Shown: positions 18,211 through 27,413 of the stretch, piece by piece
Layout: each line of letters opens with the position of its first letter
Numbering within the stretch: the first letter of the stretch is position 1
NCBI RefSeq assembly: GCF_003206065.1
Contig: NZ_PZJQ01000002.1
Location: 648,133-712,132, forward strand
Source: Salinicola halimionae
GTDB taxonomy: Bacteria; Pseudomonadota; Gammaproteobacteria; Pseudomonadales; Halomonadaceae
Length of the DNA: 64,000 nucleotides
Direction: 5' to 3'
Position numbers and translations under genes: made by a program
The notes under the pieces: model-generated
The model's input: only the letters and a program-made list of their open reading frames with translations
Database searches by the model: none
Told to the model about the DNA's origin: nothing

Positions 18211-21200
18211 TCAAGCCATTTGGGTTTCGAGGTTGCTGCCGTCGCCGGCGTAATCTTCATGATCGAAATCGTCCCAGCCCGATTCAGGCAAGTGTCCTTC
18301 CTGGACGTAGAATTCGTACTCGTCGCTGCGGTACTCGAAAATACTTACGTCGTCCGGAGCATCCCGCTGGCCGTAGTTCTGCATGTAATCTTCGAGAAAC
18401 TCGTAGCGGCTCAAGCCATCTTCGGTCAGCAGGCCGTCCTCGTCCAGAGACGTGAAGAGATCCTTGAGATCGGCTTCATGGCCCTCGAGTGCGTTGGTGC
18501 GCTTGATGTCCTGCACGATGGAGAACGGCAACGTCGCGAGCGTCAATGCGGCGGATACCCAGAAAAGCGGGCCGGTGGCGGCGCGAGCGACGGCAATACC
18601 CTTGAGCGCCGCGAGTGAGGAAGCGCCGCCGGCAAGGCCGAAGGCACCGGCGGCGACGGTCACGGCGCCCTGGCCGATGGTGGCGCCATCGCCACTATCC
18701 GCGCCGCGCTTGATCATCAGCCCGCCGAGCGCGATATCCAGCGCGCCGGTGGCCGAGTTGGCTGCGCCATCCAGAACCCTCAGGAAGGAGCTGACGGAGC
18801 GTGTCGTCGTGGTGGCGTCAGGCAATGCCGGGTTCTTGGCGAATCCGTCCTTGGCGCCTTTGACGACTTTCCCGGCGTCGTCATAGGAGATATCCAGTTT
18901 CTTGGCCAGGGTCTCCTGATCGCCGACGGGAGCATCCTTGATGATCTGCTGCATGTTGTCGCTGAAGCGCTCCCACGTATGGGGGGTGGGAGCGGGTGCC
19001 TTACCCTTGACCTTGTCGTCGCCCCAGATCTGCGGCAGCGTCTTGTCGAGGCCCAACATGGCGTTGACGTTGGTGCCATTAACCTTGTCGATGATGTTGC
19101 TACCGAGATTGACGAAATGCTGGCTGGCGCCGAAGAAGCTGATGAATTCCTTGGCGATCGCCATGCGCCCCTCGGTGGTATCAGCGAGTGAACCACCCTT
19201 GCCTGCCAGCTGGTAGATGCCGGAGGCGAGCGAGATCAGACCGCCGGCCGAACCCAGCGCCCCGTTGCTGTTGAGCGTGCCGATCAGCGACATCATCCCG
19301 CCGTTGGTCTTTTCGTTGAGCGCCTTGTAGACGCCATTCTTCATCAGGCCGTCGATGTCCTTTTGGGTGATCGAGCCATTTTTCTGGAAGCGATCCCCGA
19401 GCTCCTGCAGCGCTTTGCCGAAGTTCTTCGCCGTCTGCTGATCGTTGAGGTATTCGTTGACGAACTTGTCGATCGTCTCCGCCGTGCGTCGTGGAATATC
19501 GACGCCCGCGCGTTTGAGCGCGGTCAGAACGGTCTTGACCACGTCCTGAGTCGCGGTGGCGGTATTGGCGTCGTTGATCTGGTCGGGGTTGGCGATCAGG
19601 TCGTCGAGATCGGTGACCATCGAATCGACCTGCAGGTTCTGGGCAAACTCAGCTGCCTTGTCGGTCTCGTCGGTCGCCGGGAATAGCGCAGCGAGGGCAT
19701 TGTAGGTCTTCGAAATATCCTCTTCGGCGAGCTCGCTCTGGCCGCTCTCGCGCAGGTCGTTGATGTAATCGATGTATGCCTCGCTGAACGCCGTTTCCTC
19801 CAGCTGAGAGGCGATATCATCCTTGTGGGTGACCTTGTCGATGGCACCTTTCTGCGCCCCTGCGTAATCCTTCTGCACGGCGTCGGAGGCAAACAGGTCG
19901 CCAAGCCGGGCATCGAGTTTTTCGCCATCGACGATCGATGACAGATCGTCGCCGCTAGCGTGATCGAGACTCAGCCCCTCGGAGATGTCGAGTCCGACCA
20001 GGTCCAGACCGTTTTCGAGCGCGCCCTGGGCGCGCAGGGCTCGGTAAAATTGAGCGCGCTCATCGTTCTTGTCGATGCTGCCGTCCTCGATGCCCGTCTT
20101 CCAGTCCTTGATCAGATTCTGCCAGGTCAGTTCACTGACCGTCAGCTTGCGTGAGCTGTCGTCGGGGTCGGTTTCGCTGGTCTCCATCGCCTGAATGTCG
20201 ACGTCGCTGAAGGTTGGCAGATCGTGATCACGACGCGCGGTATCGAGCTCTGCGTTGTCGGCGAGGCGTTGGGTATTGGTCTCACCGCCGTGCTTCGACC
20301 AGTAACCGTCGAAGACGTTGGTGACCTTGTCGCCATCGTCGCCCGCGGCACTGCCGATGCGCGCGCGCAGATCGTCGTTGACCTGGGTCACGGCATCGCT
20401 CGGGCTGACGCCATCTTTAATCTTGCTGTCGATCAGGTTCTGGTAGAGCTGAGACAGCGTGTCGGAGCTGTCGATATGCAGGATGTTGCGCGTATCGGTG
20501 AGCGTGCCACCCGCCATGGCGGAGGCCAGCGCGTTGAGATTGTCCTCATAGCTCGGATTGTCGGTCAGCGTGGTATCGGCGAGGAAATCGTCGTAAGCCG
20601 CGTAGCCGGCGTCGATGGCATCGTTCTTGCCGCCGTGACGCTCCCAGTAGCCGTTGAAGACGTTGAGACCGTCATCGCTATCTTTTCCGGTATTGCTTAG
20701 TGCGTTGCCGGTGCGGTCAAGCAAATCGCTCTTGGCGTCGTCGATCGCAGATTGCAGATCCGGTGCTTCGCCGCGTTCACGTTGCTGATTGAGTAGATAT
20801 TCCACCAGGTGGCCGAACTGCTCGCTGGCGCCCCCGGTCAGCGGTGTCACCGTACGATTGTCGATATCGATGCCTTCGGCCATGTCGGATGAGAGCGAGT
20901 TCAGCGTATCGTCGTAAGCAATATCGGCCTCGTCGCGATTGGCCAGATAGCTCTCCTCGGCCAGTGCCTTGGCATCGTCTTCGCCGCCATGGCGGTCCCA
21001 GTAACCGTCGAAGACATTGGTGACATCACCACCGCCGACGCTATCGATGCGCGAGCGCAGGTCGTCGTTGACGCGATCCATGGCTTCCTGAGTGTCATCG
21101 CCCTGACCGATCCGGTCCTTGATCAGGTTCTTGTAGAGCTGGGAGAGCGTGTCGGAGCTGTCCAGATGGAGGATGTTCCGGCTGTCTGTCAGCGTGCCGC

Positions 21201-21771
21201 CCGACATCCCCAGGGCGAGGGCGTTGAGGTTGTCCTCGTAATCCGGATTGTCGATCAGCGTATGGGTGCTCAAGAATTCCTTGTAGGCGTCATAACCGGC
21301 GTCGCCGGCCGCCTCTTCACCGCCATGGCGCTTCCAGTAGCCCTCGAAGACGTCGAGGCCCTTGTCAGCACTCTTGCCGGCGCCGTCCTTACCAAGATCG
21401 CCCAGCGCGTTGCCGATACGATCGAATAGCGCATCCTTGGCCTTGTCGATTGCCGCGCCCAGGTCCGCCTTGTCGCCGCGCCCATGCTGGGCGTTCAATT
21501 CGGCCGAAACGAGTTTCTGAAACTGCTTGGCGGCATCGCCAGTCAGCGGTGATACCTTGCGTTTGTCGATATCGATGCCATCCGCCATGTCCGTCGCCAG
21601 CGAATTCAGCGTGTTCTCGTAATCCTGGCTTCCCGGCTCGAGGCTCTCTTTCTTGGCGTCGTCATTCCGCTCGGCCAGCTTCTGTGCCAGCTTGAGAATG
21701 GAAGAAAAGGCCGGATTGATACCGGAAGGCATGATGCTCTTGTCCAGGGTGACTTCATCGTTGACGCGCAT
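18211..21771 (-). CDS. Giant repeat protein in the T3SS cluster, translocator/effector candidate
   Basis: A 1186-residue acidic protein encoded between sctT and sctU. Residues 51-407 and 178-510 contain two module types arranged A-B-A-B. A modules (51-177, 286-407) share TLNSL-(A/S)-DMA-GIDID and end in VF-GYW-RHGG. B modules (178-285, 408-510) share YEDNLNALA, GGTLTD-RNILH and DSSDTLSQLY-NLI and also end in NVFDGYW--HGG. The A-B pair repeats with a 230-residue period. The C-terminal part has hydrophobic stretches near 1010-1019, 1031-1066 and 1067-1089. No Sec signal. Repeats in the first half plus C-terminal hydrophobic segments resemble HrpF/NolX/HrpK-type translocators; that link is inference. 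It could instead be an effector. Confidence 0.75.
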   Translation of the reverse strand: MRVNDEVTLDKSIMPSGINPAFSSILKLAQKLAERNDDAKKESLEPGSQDYENTLNSLATDMADGIDIDKRKVSPLTGDAAKQFQKLVSAELNAQHGRGDKADLGAAIDKAKDALFDRIGNALGDLGKDGAGKSADKGLDVFEGYWKRHGGEEAAGDAGYDAYKEFLSTHTLIDNPDYEDNLNALALGMSGGTLTDSRNILHLDSSDTLSQLYKNLIKDRIGQGDDTQEAMDRVNDDLRSRIDSVGGGDVTNVFDGYWDRHGGEDDAKALAEESYLANRDEADIAYDDTLNSLSSDMAEGIDIDNRTVTPLTGGASEQFGHLVEYLLNQQRERGEAPDLQSAIDDAKSDLLDRTGNALSNTGKDSDDGLNVFNGYWERHGGKNDAIDAGYAAYDDFLADTTLTDNPSYEDNLNALASAMAGGTLTDTRNILHIDSSDTLSQLYQNLIDSKIKDGVSPSDAVTQVNDDLRARIGSAAGDDGDKVTNVFDGYWSKHGGETNTQRLADNAELDTARRDHDLPTFSDVDIQAMETSETDPDDSSRKLTVSELTWQNLIKDWKTGIEDGSIDKNDERAQFYRALRAQGALENGLDLVGLDISEGLSLDHASGDDLSSIVDGEKLDARLGDLFASDAVQKDYAGAQKGAIDKVTHKDDIASQLEETAFSEAYIDYINDLRESGQSELAEEDISKTYNALAALFPATDETDKAAEFAQNLQVDSMVTDLDDLIANPDQINDANTATATQDVVKTVLTALKRAGVDIPRRTAETIDKFVNEYLNDQQTAKNFGKALQELGDRFQKNGSITQKDIDGLMKNGVYKALNEKTNGGMMSLIGTLNSNGALGSAGGLISLASGIYQLAGKGGSLADTTEGRMAIAKEFISFFGASQHFVNLGSNIIDKVNGTNVNAMLGLDKTLPQIWGDDKVKGKAPAPTPHTWERFSDNMQQIIKDAPVGDQETLAKKLDISYDDAGKVVKGAKDGFAKNPALPDATTTTRSVSSFLRVLDGAANSATGALDIALGGLMIKRGADSGDGATIGQGAVTVAAGAFGLAGGASSLAALKGIAVARAATGPLFWVSAALTLATLPFSIVQDIKRTNALEGHEADLKDLFTSLDEDGLLTEDGLSRYEFLEDYMQNYGQRDAPDDVSIFEYRSDEYEFYVQEGHLPESGWDDFDHEDYAGDGSNLETQMA

Positions 21772-21817
21772 CGAGTTTTCTCTCTGGGACGTTGGCTGGG
21801 AGACACCGACGGTCGAT

Positions 21818-21862
21818 CCATGGGGCTCATGGGGAGAGCGAGGCCCATGGGGGAGCGAGGCA
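21818..21862. repeat. Short tandem repeat upstream of the giant gene
   Basis: CATGGGGAGAGCGAGGCC (21828-21845) and CATGGGGGAGCGAGGCA (21846-21862) are tandem 17-18 bp units, preceded by another CATGGGGCT. They sit in the 210-base sctT-to-giant-gene spacer (21772-21981), which holds no other gene I can support. Confidence 0.6.
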
Positions 21863-21981
21863 GCATCGGAGTAACGTGGACCCAGTGTCGAAAAACAGGA
21901 TGACGAGCTGATGGCAATGGCGAAACGCTGAGTAACGAACCGTAAGGTTTTGGTGGTAGAGCGTGGGGTAAAAAGCGGCGA

Positions 21982-22800
21982 TCAGCGCATCGCGCCGAGA
22001 ATGGCTTCGAGGCGGCCCATGTTGAGGTCCACGATATCGAGCTGATCGACCATCAAGGGAATCAGGAAGACCACGTAGATCAGCATCAGGAAGGCAAACA
22101 GCAGGTTCTTGATCGGCAGCGACAGGTCGAAGGCGTGAAGATTGGGCGCCATTCTGGCGACGTAGGCCAGCATCAGATCGGCAATCAACAGCGCGATTAC
22201 CAGCGGGGCGATCATCAATACGCCAATCTGCATCACCTGATCGAGCAGGCCCAGCAAAGCCATGGCCGAGGCTTCCGACATCAGCGGCACGAAGTCCACT
22301 GCCGGCCACAGCGCGTAGCTGCGATAGAAACCATCGAGCAGCAGCATGAAACCACCGGTGATGAAAAACAGCGCCAACAGCGTGATCGTCAACAGCGTGG
22401 AAGTCACGCCCGTTTCCGTGGCGCCCATCGGATCGACGATCTGCGCCATCGTCGAGCCGCGCTGCAGATCGATCAGCTCACCGGCGACCTCGGCGGCCCA
22501 GAACGGCACGCCGAACACCAGGCCAATGGCGACGCCGATCAGCAGCTCCTTGATCACCATGCCGGCGACGCTGAAGCTGGACAGCCCGTCCGCAGTGGAC
22601 ATGGCATCGAATAGCGGCACGATCAGCGGAATCGAGATCGTCACCGCCACGGCGGAGCGGATCATGCCGGTCAGGCCGAGGCGGTTGAACGCCGGTGTCA
22701 CCAGCACCATGCCCAGCGCCCGTGCCACGCCGACGGCCGCTGCGGCGATCAGCGGATACGCGAACTGGGTCAGGAACTGGGCAAAATCTTCGTAGTTCAT
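21982..22800 (-). CDS. sctT: T3SS export gate protein SctT
   Basis: A 272-residue SpaR/YscT/FliR family membrane protein of the export gate, with about seven hydrophobic segments. Typical wording is visible: LVTPAFNRLGLTGMIRSAVAV near the N-terminus, AAEVAGELIDLQRGSTMAQIVDP in the central region and NLHAFDLSLPIKNLL near the C-terminus. It follows sctS by about 30 bases in the sctQRST run. In most systems sctU comes next; here a 1186-codon gene intervenes. Confidence 0.95.
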   Translation of the reverse strand: MNYEDFAQFLTQFAYPLIAAAAVGVARALGMVLVTPAFNRLGLTGMIRSAVAVTISIPLIVPLFDAMSTADGLSSFSVAGMVIKELLIGVAIGLVFGVPFWAAEVAGELIDLQRGSTMAQIVDPMGATETGVTSTLLTITLLALFFITGGFMLLLDGFYRSYALWPAVDFVPLMSEASAMALLGLLDQVMQIGVLMIAPLVIALLIADLMLAYVARMAPNLHAFDLSLPIKNLLFAFLMLIYVVFLIPLMVDQLDIVDLNMGRLEAILGAMR

Positions 22801-22830
22801 GTGCGCGGCTCGTTGACGCTGGCGCCGAGC

Positions 22831-23100
22831 CTAGCGCGACCAGGCGGCAAAATTATCCAACACCTGATCGGCAATATTGACGATCTGCCCGGCCAGCAGC
22901 GGTCCCGAGAGAATCAGCACCAGCAGTACCGCGACCAGCTTGACCGCCTGCGGTAACGTCTGGTCCTGAATCTGGGTCAACGCCTGCAGCAAACCGACCC
23001 CAAAACCCACCGCGATCGCCACCAGCAGGGCAGGCGCAGACACCAGCAGCACCGTCCACAGGGCGTTCTTCATCAGCGAGAGGAAGATATCGTCCGTCAT
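22831..23100 (-). CDS. sctS: T3SS export gate protein SctS
   Basis: An 89-residue FliQ/YscS family protein with two transmembrane hairpins (LWTVLLVSAPALLVAIAVGF and a second near residues 50-75) separated by the conserved LLQALTQIQDQTLP loop. It forms the helical export gate with SctR and SctT in the inner membrane. Length is typical. It begins one base after the sctR stop. Confidence 0.95.
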   Translation of the reverse strand: MTDDIFLSLMKNALWTVLLVSAPALLVAIAVGFGVGLLQALTQIQDQTLPQAVKLVAVLLVLILSGPLLAGQIVNIADQVLDNFAAWSR

Positions 23101-23101
23101 C

Positions 23102-23761
23102 CTAACCGCCTCCGTAACTCAGAATCAGACCGTGCATCAGTCGCGACCAGCCATCCACCGCCACGAACAGGAAGATCTTCAGCGGAATCGAGATCAGGGT
23201 CGGCGACACCATCATCATGCCCATCGCCATCAGTACGTTGGAGACGATCAGGTCGATGATCAGAAACGGTATGTAGAGAAGGAAGCCGATCTCGAAGGCC
23301 CGGGTCAACTCGGAGCTGACGAAAGCCGGTATCAGCACGATCAGGTCATCACTCTTCAGATCCTCGCGCGCCTCGTCCGACCACAGCGTGCGGGTGGCAT
23401 CGATGAAAAATGCTCGCTCGCGCTCGCTGGCGTAGCGGGACAGATACTCCTGCAATGGCCCCCGAAGCGCCTCGCCGGTCTGCTTGATCTCCTCGACGTT
23501 GGCCAATCCCGCCGAGCGCTGTTCGAACTGGTGGGCCATCTCCCCGATCAACGGCGTGGTGATGTAGACCGTCAGGATCAGCGCGATGCCGTAGAGCACG
23601 AGGTTGGGCGGTGTCTGTTGCACGCCGAGGGCATTGCGGATCAGGAACAGCACCACCGAGATCTTGAGAAAGCCGGTCATCGTGACCACCGCCAACGGCA
23701 CCAGGCCGATGGTGGCAACCACGATGATGATGGCGATCAGGTTGGGCTGAAACTCAGTCAT
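23102..23761 (-). CDS. sctR: T3SS export gate protein SctR
   Basis: A 219-residue FliP/YscR family membrane protein. Family signatures are visible: TGFLKISVVLFLIRNALGVQQTPPN near residues 28-52, and LIPAFVSSELTRAFEIGFLLYIPFLIIDLIVSN in the second half. ATG 23761 (MTEFQPNL) is chosen over the ATG at 23818 because it overlaps the sctQ stop by eight bases, as in many sctQ-sctR pairs, and matches family length. Confidence 0.95.
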   Translation of the reverse strand: MTEFQPNLIAIIIVVATIGLVPLAVVTMTGFLKISVVLFLIRNALGVQQTPPNLVLYGIALILTVYITTPLIGEMAHQFEQRSAGLANVEEIKQTGEALRGPLQEYLSRYASERERAFFIDATRTLWSDEAREDLKSDDLIVLIPAFVSSELTRAFEIGFLLYIPFLIIDLIVSNVLMAMGMMMVSPTLISIPLKIFLFVAVDGWSRLMHGLILSYGGG

Positions 23762-24953
23762 CCCCGGCAGGTCCCGTCTCGAGCGAAAGCCTTTCGATCT
23801 GTACTCCGATGGCATCACCGATGGCGATCAGCCGCCCACGCCCCATGCGCTGGCCGTTCACGACCAGATCGACGGCCCGTTCCGGCTGGCGCTCCAGGGG
23901 TAGCACGCTGCCTTCACCGAGCTTGCGCAACTCGCCGAGCGACATGTCCAGCCGGCCCAGCTCGCAGGTCATCTGCACCGGCAGGCTATCCATGGCCGCG
24001 TCGGTTTCCGACGGCGCTTGGGTTGGCGATTCGGATTGATCCACAGGGGGTTCGCTCATGACGCTCTCTTCGTGGGATGGATTCGAGTTTGGCTCGGGAT
24101 GATTCGCGATCAACGGGCCGGTGGCTTTCAGCCCGGCTTCGCTGAAACGGGCGCGGCAACTGAAGCGACCGGCCAGATTCAGCTGGACCTCCTCTACTGT
24201 TGCCGTATCGAGGATGACTACGTCGCCGGAGCGCAGGCTGCGAAACTCACCCAGTGTCAGCATTTGCTTGCCACACTCGACCCGAAGTGTGGAAATGACG
24301 CCATTGGCCGGCGCTCGCTGTGCCGGAAAGGCATGGTCGAACTGTGGCAACAGCCGTTCGGCAACCGGAACGGCAAGATCGAGGGTCAACGGGTGGGATT
24401 CGCCGTCGAGCTCGAGAGTCAAGCATAGACGCATGGTGTGAGCGGGCGGCTTCGGCTCGCCGGGCAACAGGCGTATCTCCGCGTTCAATGCCGCTTCCAG
24501 CGGCTCCAGCCACTCGAGCCACACGACCTCCAGCCACATGGCGGCCAGCTCGGCATCGACGTCATCCAATTCACGACGCCGGTCGGGATGCTGACCGAGT
24601 CTATCGAAGGCTCGAGCATTGCCGCTCAGTGTCAACCGTTCCTCGCCAAGGCAGAGCGTGATCGCTCGTGCTTCTCCGAGGGCTAGGCGTTCTTCGAGGG
24701 CTGGAGACTCTTCGACTCGCGCTCCCGCCGGGAGCAGTCGCAGGCTGGCCGCACGGCCGTGCCAGTCGAATTCGAGCGGCTGACGAGCCACGTGCAGCGC
24801 GTTATGCAGCGCGAATCGGGAAGCCTCGACATGTGGCAGTGCCGATATCGACAGCGGGATGACTCGGGCCGCTGTGGCATCGTCCGGCGAGCCGGCTGTT
24901 TCAAACAAGGGCCGGGATCGAGCCGCGGCTGGGGTCGATGACAGATTCGTCAT
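23754..24953 (-). CDS. sctQ: T3SS C-ring protein SctQ
   Basis: A 399-residue YscQ/HrcQ family protein, the cytosolic sorting-platform component. The C-terminal SPOA domain is clear (PVQMTCELGRLDMSLGELRK then RQPERAVDLVVNGQRMGRGRLIAIGDAIGVQI, residues about 320-395), and a second SPOA-like region (TLGEFRSLRSGDVVILDTATVEEVQLNLAG) precedes it. The start at 24953 (MTNLSSTP) overlaps the sctO stop as ATGA and has GGAG upstream; the frame is open further upstream but overlaps sctO. An internal start near VMSEPPVDQSES could give a short C-terminal form, as known for several SctQ proteins; that is inference. Confidence 0.92.
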   Translation of the reverse strand: MTNLSSTPAAARSRPLFETAGSPDDATAARVIPLSISALPHVEASRFALHNALHVARQPLEFDWHGRAASLRLLPAGARVEESPALEERLALGEARAITLCLGEERLTLSGNARAFDRLGQHPDRRRELDDVDAELAAMWLEVVWLEWLEPLEAALNAEIRLLPGEPKPPAHTMRLCLTLELDGESHPLTLDLAVPVAERLLPQFDHAFPAQRAPANGVISTLRVECGKQMLTLGEFRSLRSGDVVILDTATVEEVQLNLAGRFSCRARFSEAGLKATGPLIANHPEPNSNPSHEESVMSEPPVDQSESPTQAPSETDAAMDSLPVQMTCELGRLDMSLGELRKLGEGSVLPLERQPERAVDLVVNGQRMGRGRLIAIGDAIGVQIERLSLETGPAGDD

Positions 24954-25432
24954 GTGAGATCTCCTCGCCCCTGGCGTGCCTCTTCTATCTCCAGCTCCGT
25001 CAGTCGCTCGGCATTGACCGCCATGGCGCGTTGTCGATCGGTTTGCAGACGTTCCAGCGCACGCTGGGCGCGCAGGCGTCGAGCCCATTCGGTGGCCTGT
25101 GCATCGCGCTCTTCTTCGGCGAGCTTGAGATGACGCATCTGCGCTCGGCGTTCGTGAAGCAGCGTTTCTCGATGCGCGGCGTCGTCGGCCATCGTTTGTT
25201 GCCAGTCGGCCAGCGCTTCGGCATTGAGCAGGCGACTTTGGCTTGAGTCGAATTGTGCCTGTTCCCGCTGATTGGCGCTGCGCTGGTGTTCCACCAACGA
25301 CTGCTCCAGCGCCTGGTACTGTGCTGTCAGGTCTCTGCACTGGCGCTGACCTGTCGCCAGGGCTTCCTCGGCCAGACGCGTGCGCTGACGCCGCAGCTGC
25401 ATCAGACGCTCGAGCTGATGCGGTGAGGTCAT
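24950..25432 (-). CDS. sctO: T3SS stalk protein SctO
   Basis: A 160-residue, almost entirely helical protein with heptad-like Leu/Ala/Gln/Arg/Glu composition, fitting the YscO/FliJ stalk that inserts into the ATPase ring. Sequence conservation in the family is weak; the call rests on size, coiled-coil character and position between sctN and sctQ, the invariant place for sctO (y4yJ in rhizobia). Both ends overlap neighbours by four bases (ATGA), indicating translational coupling. Confidence 0.88.
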   Translation of the reverse strand: MTSPHQLERLMQLRRQRTRLAEEALATGQRQCRDLTAQYQALEQSLVEHQRSANQREQAQFDSSQSRLLNAEALADWQQTMADDAAHRETLLHERRAQMRHLKLAEEERDAQATEWARRLRAQRALERLQTDRQRAMAVNAERLTELEIEEARQGRGDLT

Positions 25433-26829
25433 TGGGCGATCTCCCTGAGCCGCTTCAGAGTCTCTGTGAAATCGCTGTGGTCATCCCGCGACTGGCGCAA
25501 AAAGTCATTGATCGCGGCATGTTTGCGAATCGCTTCATCGGTGGCGGCATCGCTGCCTTCACGATACTCGCCCACCTGCAGCAGCAGCTCAACATCGCGA
25601 TAACGTGCCATCAGGTCGCGAATCTTGCCGGCATCGCGACGGTGATCGTCGCTGGCGACGGTCTCCATCAGTCGACTGCGGCTGGCCAGCACGTCGATCG
25701 CCGGGAAGTGGTCGCGGCGGGCGAGGTCGGCACTCAGCACGATATGCCCGTCGAGAATGGCGCGGGTCTCCTCGGCGACGGGGTCCAGCGTGCCATCACC
25801 TTCGGTCAGCACCGTATAGATCGCGGTGATGGTGCCTCCGGAGGCGCCGCCGGGGCCGGCACGTTCGAGCAGCCGGGGGAGAGCGGCGAAAAGCGACGGC
25901 GGATAGCCGCGCCGGGTTGGCGGCTCGCCGGCGGCGAGACCGATCTCGCGCTGAGCGCGGGCAAAGCGGGTAAGACTGTCGACCAGCAACAGCACGTCAC
26001 GCCCCTGGTCGCGAAAGTACTCAGCCACGCTGGTCGCGACCAGCGCCGCTCGGGCACGCTCGATTGCCGGGCGATCCGATGTGGAGACGACGCAAACGGT
26101 GCGGCGTCGAGCCTCGGCATCGAGCTGCACGTCGAGCAGCTCACGCACTTCACGCCCACGCTCACCGACCAGCCCGAGGACGACGACTTCCGCGCTGCTG
26201 CCCTTGACGATGGCCGAGAGCAACGAAGATTTACCCACACCGGGTTCACCGAACAGGCCAACGCGCTGGCCTCGGGCGACTGTGTTGAGCGCGTCGATGG
26301 CGCGTACGCCAAGGGCCAGCGGATGCTCGATCAACTGGCGGGTCAGCGGCGGCGGAGGCTCGGCATGGACGGGGACTTCGCGCAGGGTCGCGGCGGTCTG
26401 TGGAGAGCCGGAAGACGGCGCCGGCGGGGTATCCAGCCACTCACCGAGTGGGCTGATCACGCGGCCGAGCAAGCTATCGCCAACGGCCACGCCCTGAGCG
26501 CGCCCGGTGGCGATCACCTCGCTGCGGGTCGACAAACCCTGCAGTTCGCCGATCGGCGAGAGCACGGCGTCTTCTTCCTCGAAGCCGATCACCTCGGCAG
26601 CGATACGACGACCGCTGACAGGATCACGCAGGTAGCAGAGTTCGCCGATGCTGACACCTTCGATACTGGCGTGGATCAGCAGGCCGCGAATCCGTCGCAC
26701 CCGGCCATTGATCTGGCGGGTTTCGGTCCTGGCGAGGCGTTCGCCGAGTCTCGGCAACAGATCATCGAGCGCCGTGAGGGCGTTGCCATTGTTGTTGTCG
26801 CTGTCGGGCGCGGATCTCTCTGTGCTCAT
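25429..26829 (-). CDS. sctN: T3SS ATPase SctN
   Basis: A 466-residue YscN/FliI family ATPase that unfolds and releases substrates at the base of the injectisome. The Walker A motif is GEPGVGKSS (about residues 194-202), followed by GERGREVRELLD, Walker B (VLLLVDSLTRFARAQREIGLA), and GYPPSLFAALPRLLERAG, then GHIVLSADLARRDHFPAIDVLAS. The start at 26829 (MSTERS) overlaps the sctL stop as ATGA; the open frame continues further upstream but into sctL. Confidence 0.97.
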   Translation of the reverse strand: MSTERSAPDSDNNNGNALTALDDLLPRLGERLARTETRQINGRVRRIRGLLIHASIEGVSIGELCYLRDPVSGRRIAAEVIGFEEEDAVLSPIGELQGLSTRSEVIATGRAQGVAVGDSLLGRVISPLGEWLDTPPAPSSGSPQTAATLREVPVHAEPPPPLTRQLIEHPLALGVRAIDALNTVARGQRVGLFGEPGVGKSSLLSAIVKGSSAEVVVLGLVGERGREVRELLDVQLDAEARRRTVCVVSTSDRPAIERARAALVATSVAEYFRDQGRDVLLLVDSLTRFARAQREIGLAAGEPPTRRGYPPSLFAALPRLLERAGPGGASGGTITAIYTVLTEGDGTLDPVAEETRAILDGHIVLSADLARRDHFPAIDVLASRSRLMETVASDDHRRDAGKIRDLMARYRDVELLLQVGEYREGSDAATDEAIRKHAAINDFLRQSRDDHSDFTETLKRLREIAQ

Positions 26830-27413
26830 GCCGATGCCTTGCCGTCGAGCAACGCCTGACGCAGCACGTCGAGCTGCGAATCCACGCCGATATCCATGAC
26901 CGCAACCGGGCTGACCAGCAGGCACTGACCTGGCCCCAGTTGGGCGTCGGCTTCGACCTGAAAATCGACCGTCACGGGCGGATGCTCGGCAAGCAGAGTG
27001 GCCACGCGGGTCTCCAGTGCCGGGGCCACACGAATGCGCAGGCGGTGTTCGTGACGCCATTCGGATAGGGCCTGACGCACGCAACGGGCGACCAGGTCGG
27101 CGTCATCGAATTCTCCGAGGAGCCTGCGGACCAGGTTCAGCGAAAGCTCGGCCAGCGCTGGCTCGAGACCCTCCAGATAACGTTTGACGTCAGACTGCGT
27201 GGTCGCCAGCAGTTGCGCGGCCTGAGCTTCGCCATCACGACGGCCGGCTTCGAAACCCTCGGTGTAACCGGTATTCCGCGCCTGCTGGGATTCGGCGGCC
27301 TGATCGTCTGCCCGCTGGCGTGCCTGATCGAGAAAGGCGTAACCGTCGACCCAGGCTTCGGCTTCCGCGGCGCGCAAGATCACCTTGCCGGGGCGTGGGG
27401 GGAGTGAGTTCAT
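26826..27413 (-). CDS. sctL: T3SS stator protein SctL
   Basis: A 195-residue YscL/FliH/HrpE family regulator that links the ATPase to the sorting platform. It has an Ala/Gln-rich coiled-coil region (about 25-75) and a C-terminal globular domain with the signature RVAPALETRVATLLAEHP and MDIGVDSQLDVLRQALL. It overlaps sctK and sctN by four bases each. It corresponds to NolV in the rhizobial gene order. Confidence 0.92.
   Translation of the reverse strand: MNSLPPRPGKVILRAAEAEAWVDGYAFLDQARQRADDQAAESQQARNTGYTEGFEAGRRDGEAQAAQLLATTQSDVKRYLEGLEPALAELSLNLVRRLLGEFDDADLVARCVRQALSEWRHEHRLRIRVAPALETRVATLLAEHPPVTVDFQVEADAQLGPGQCLLVSPVAVMDIGVDSQLDVLRQALLDGKASA

Noticed and set aside
24950..25340. Longer SctQ reading frame starting at 25340 (528 aa)
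   Set aside because: The extension lies wholly within sctO, is Arg/Ser-rich nonsense in composition, and the ATG at 24953 has a ribosome binding site and gives the family length.
25243..26859. 538-codon open frame on the plus strand antisense to sctN and sctO
   Set aside because: It is the complement of strongly conserved sctN coding sequence; GC-rich codon use leaves the opposite frame open. The product has no recognisable domain.
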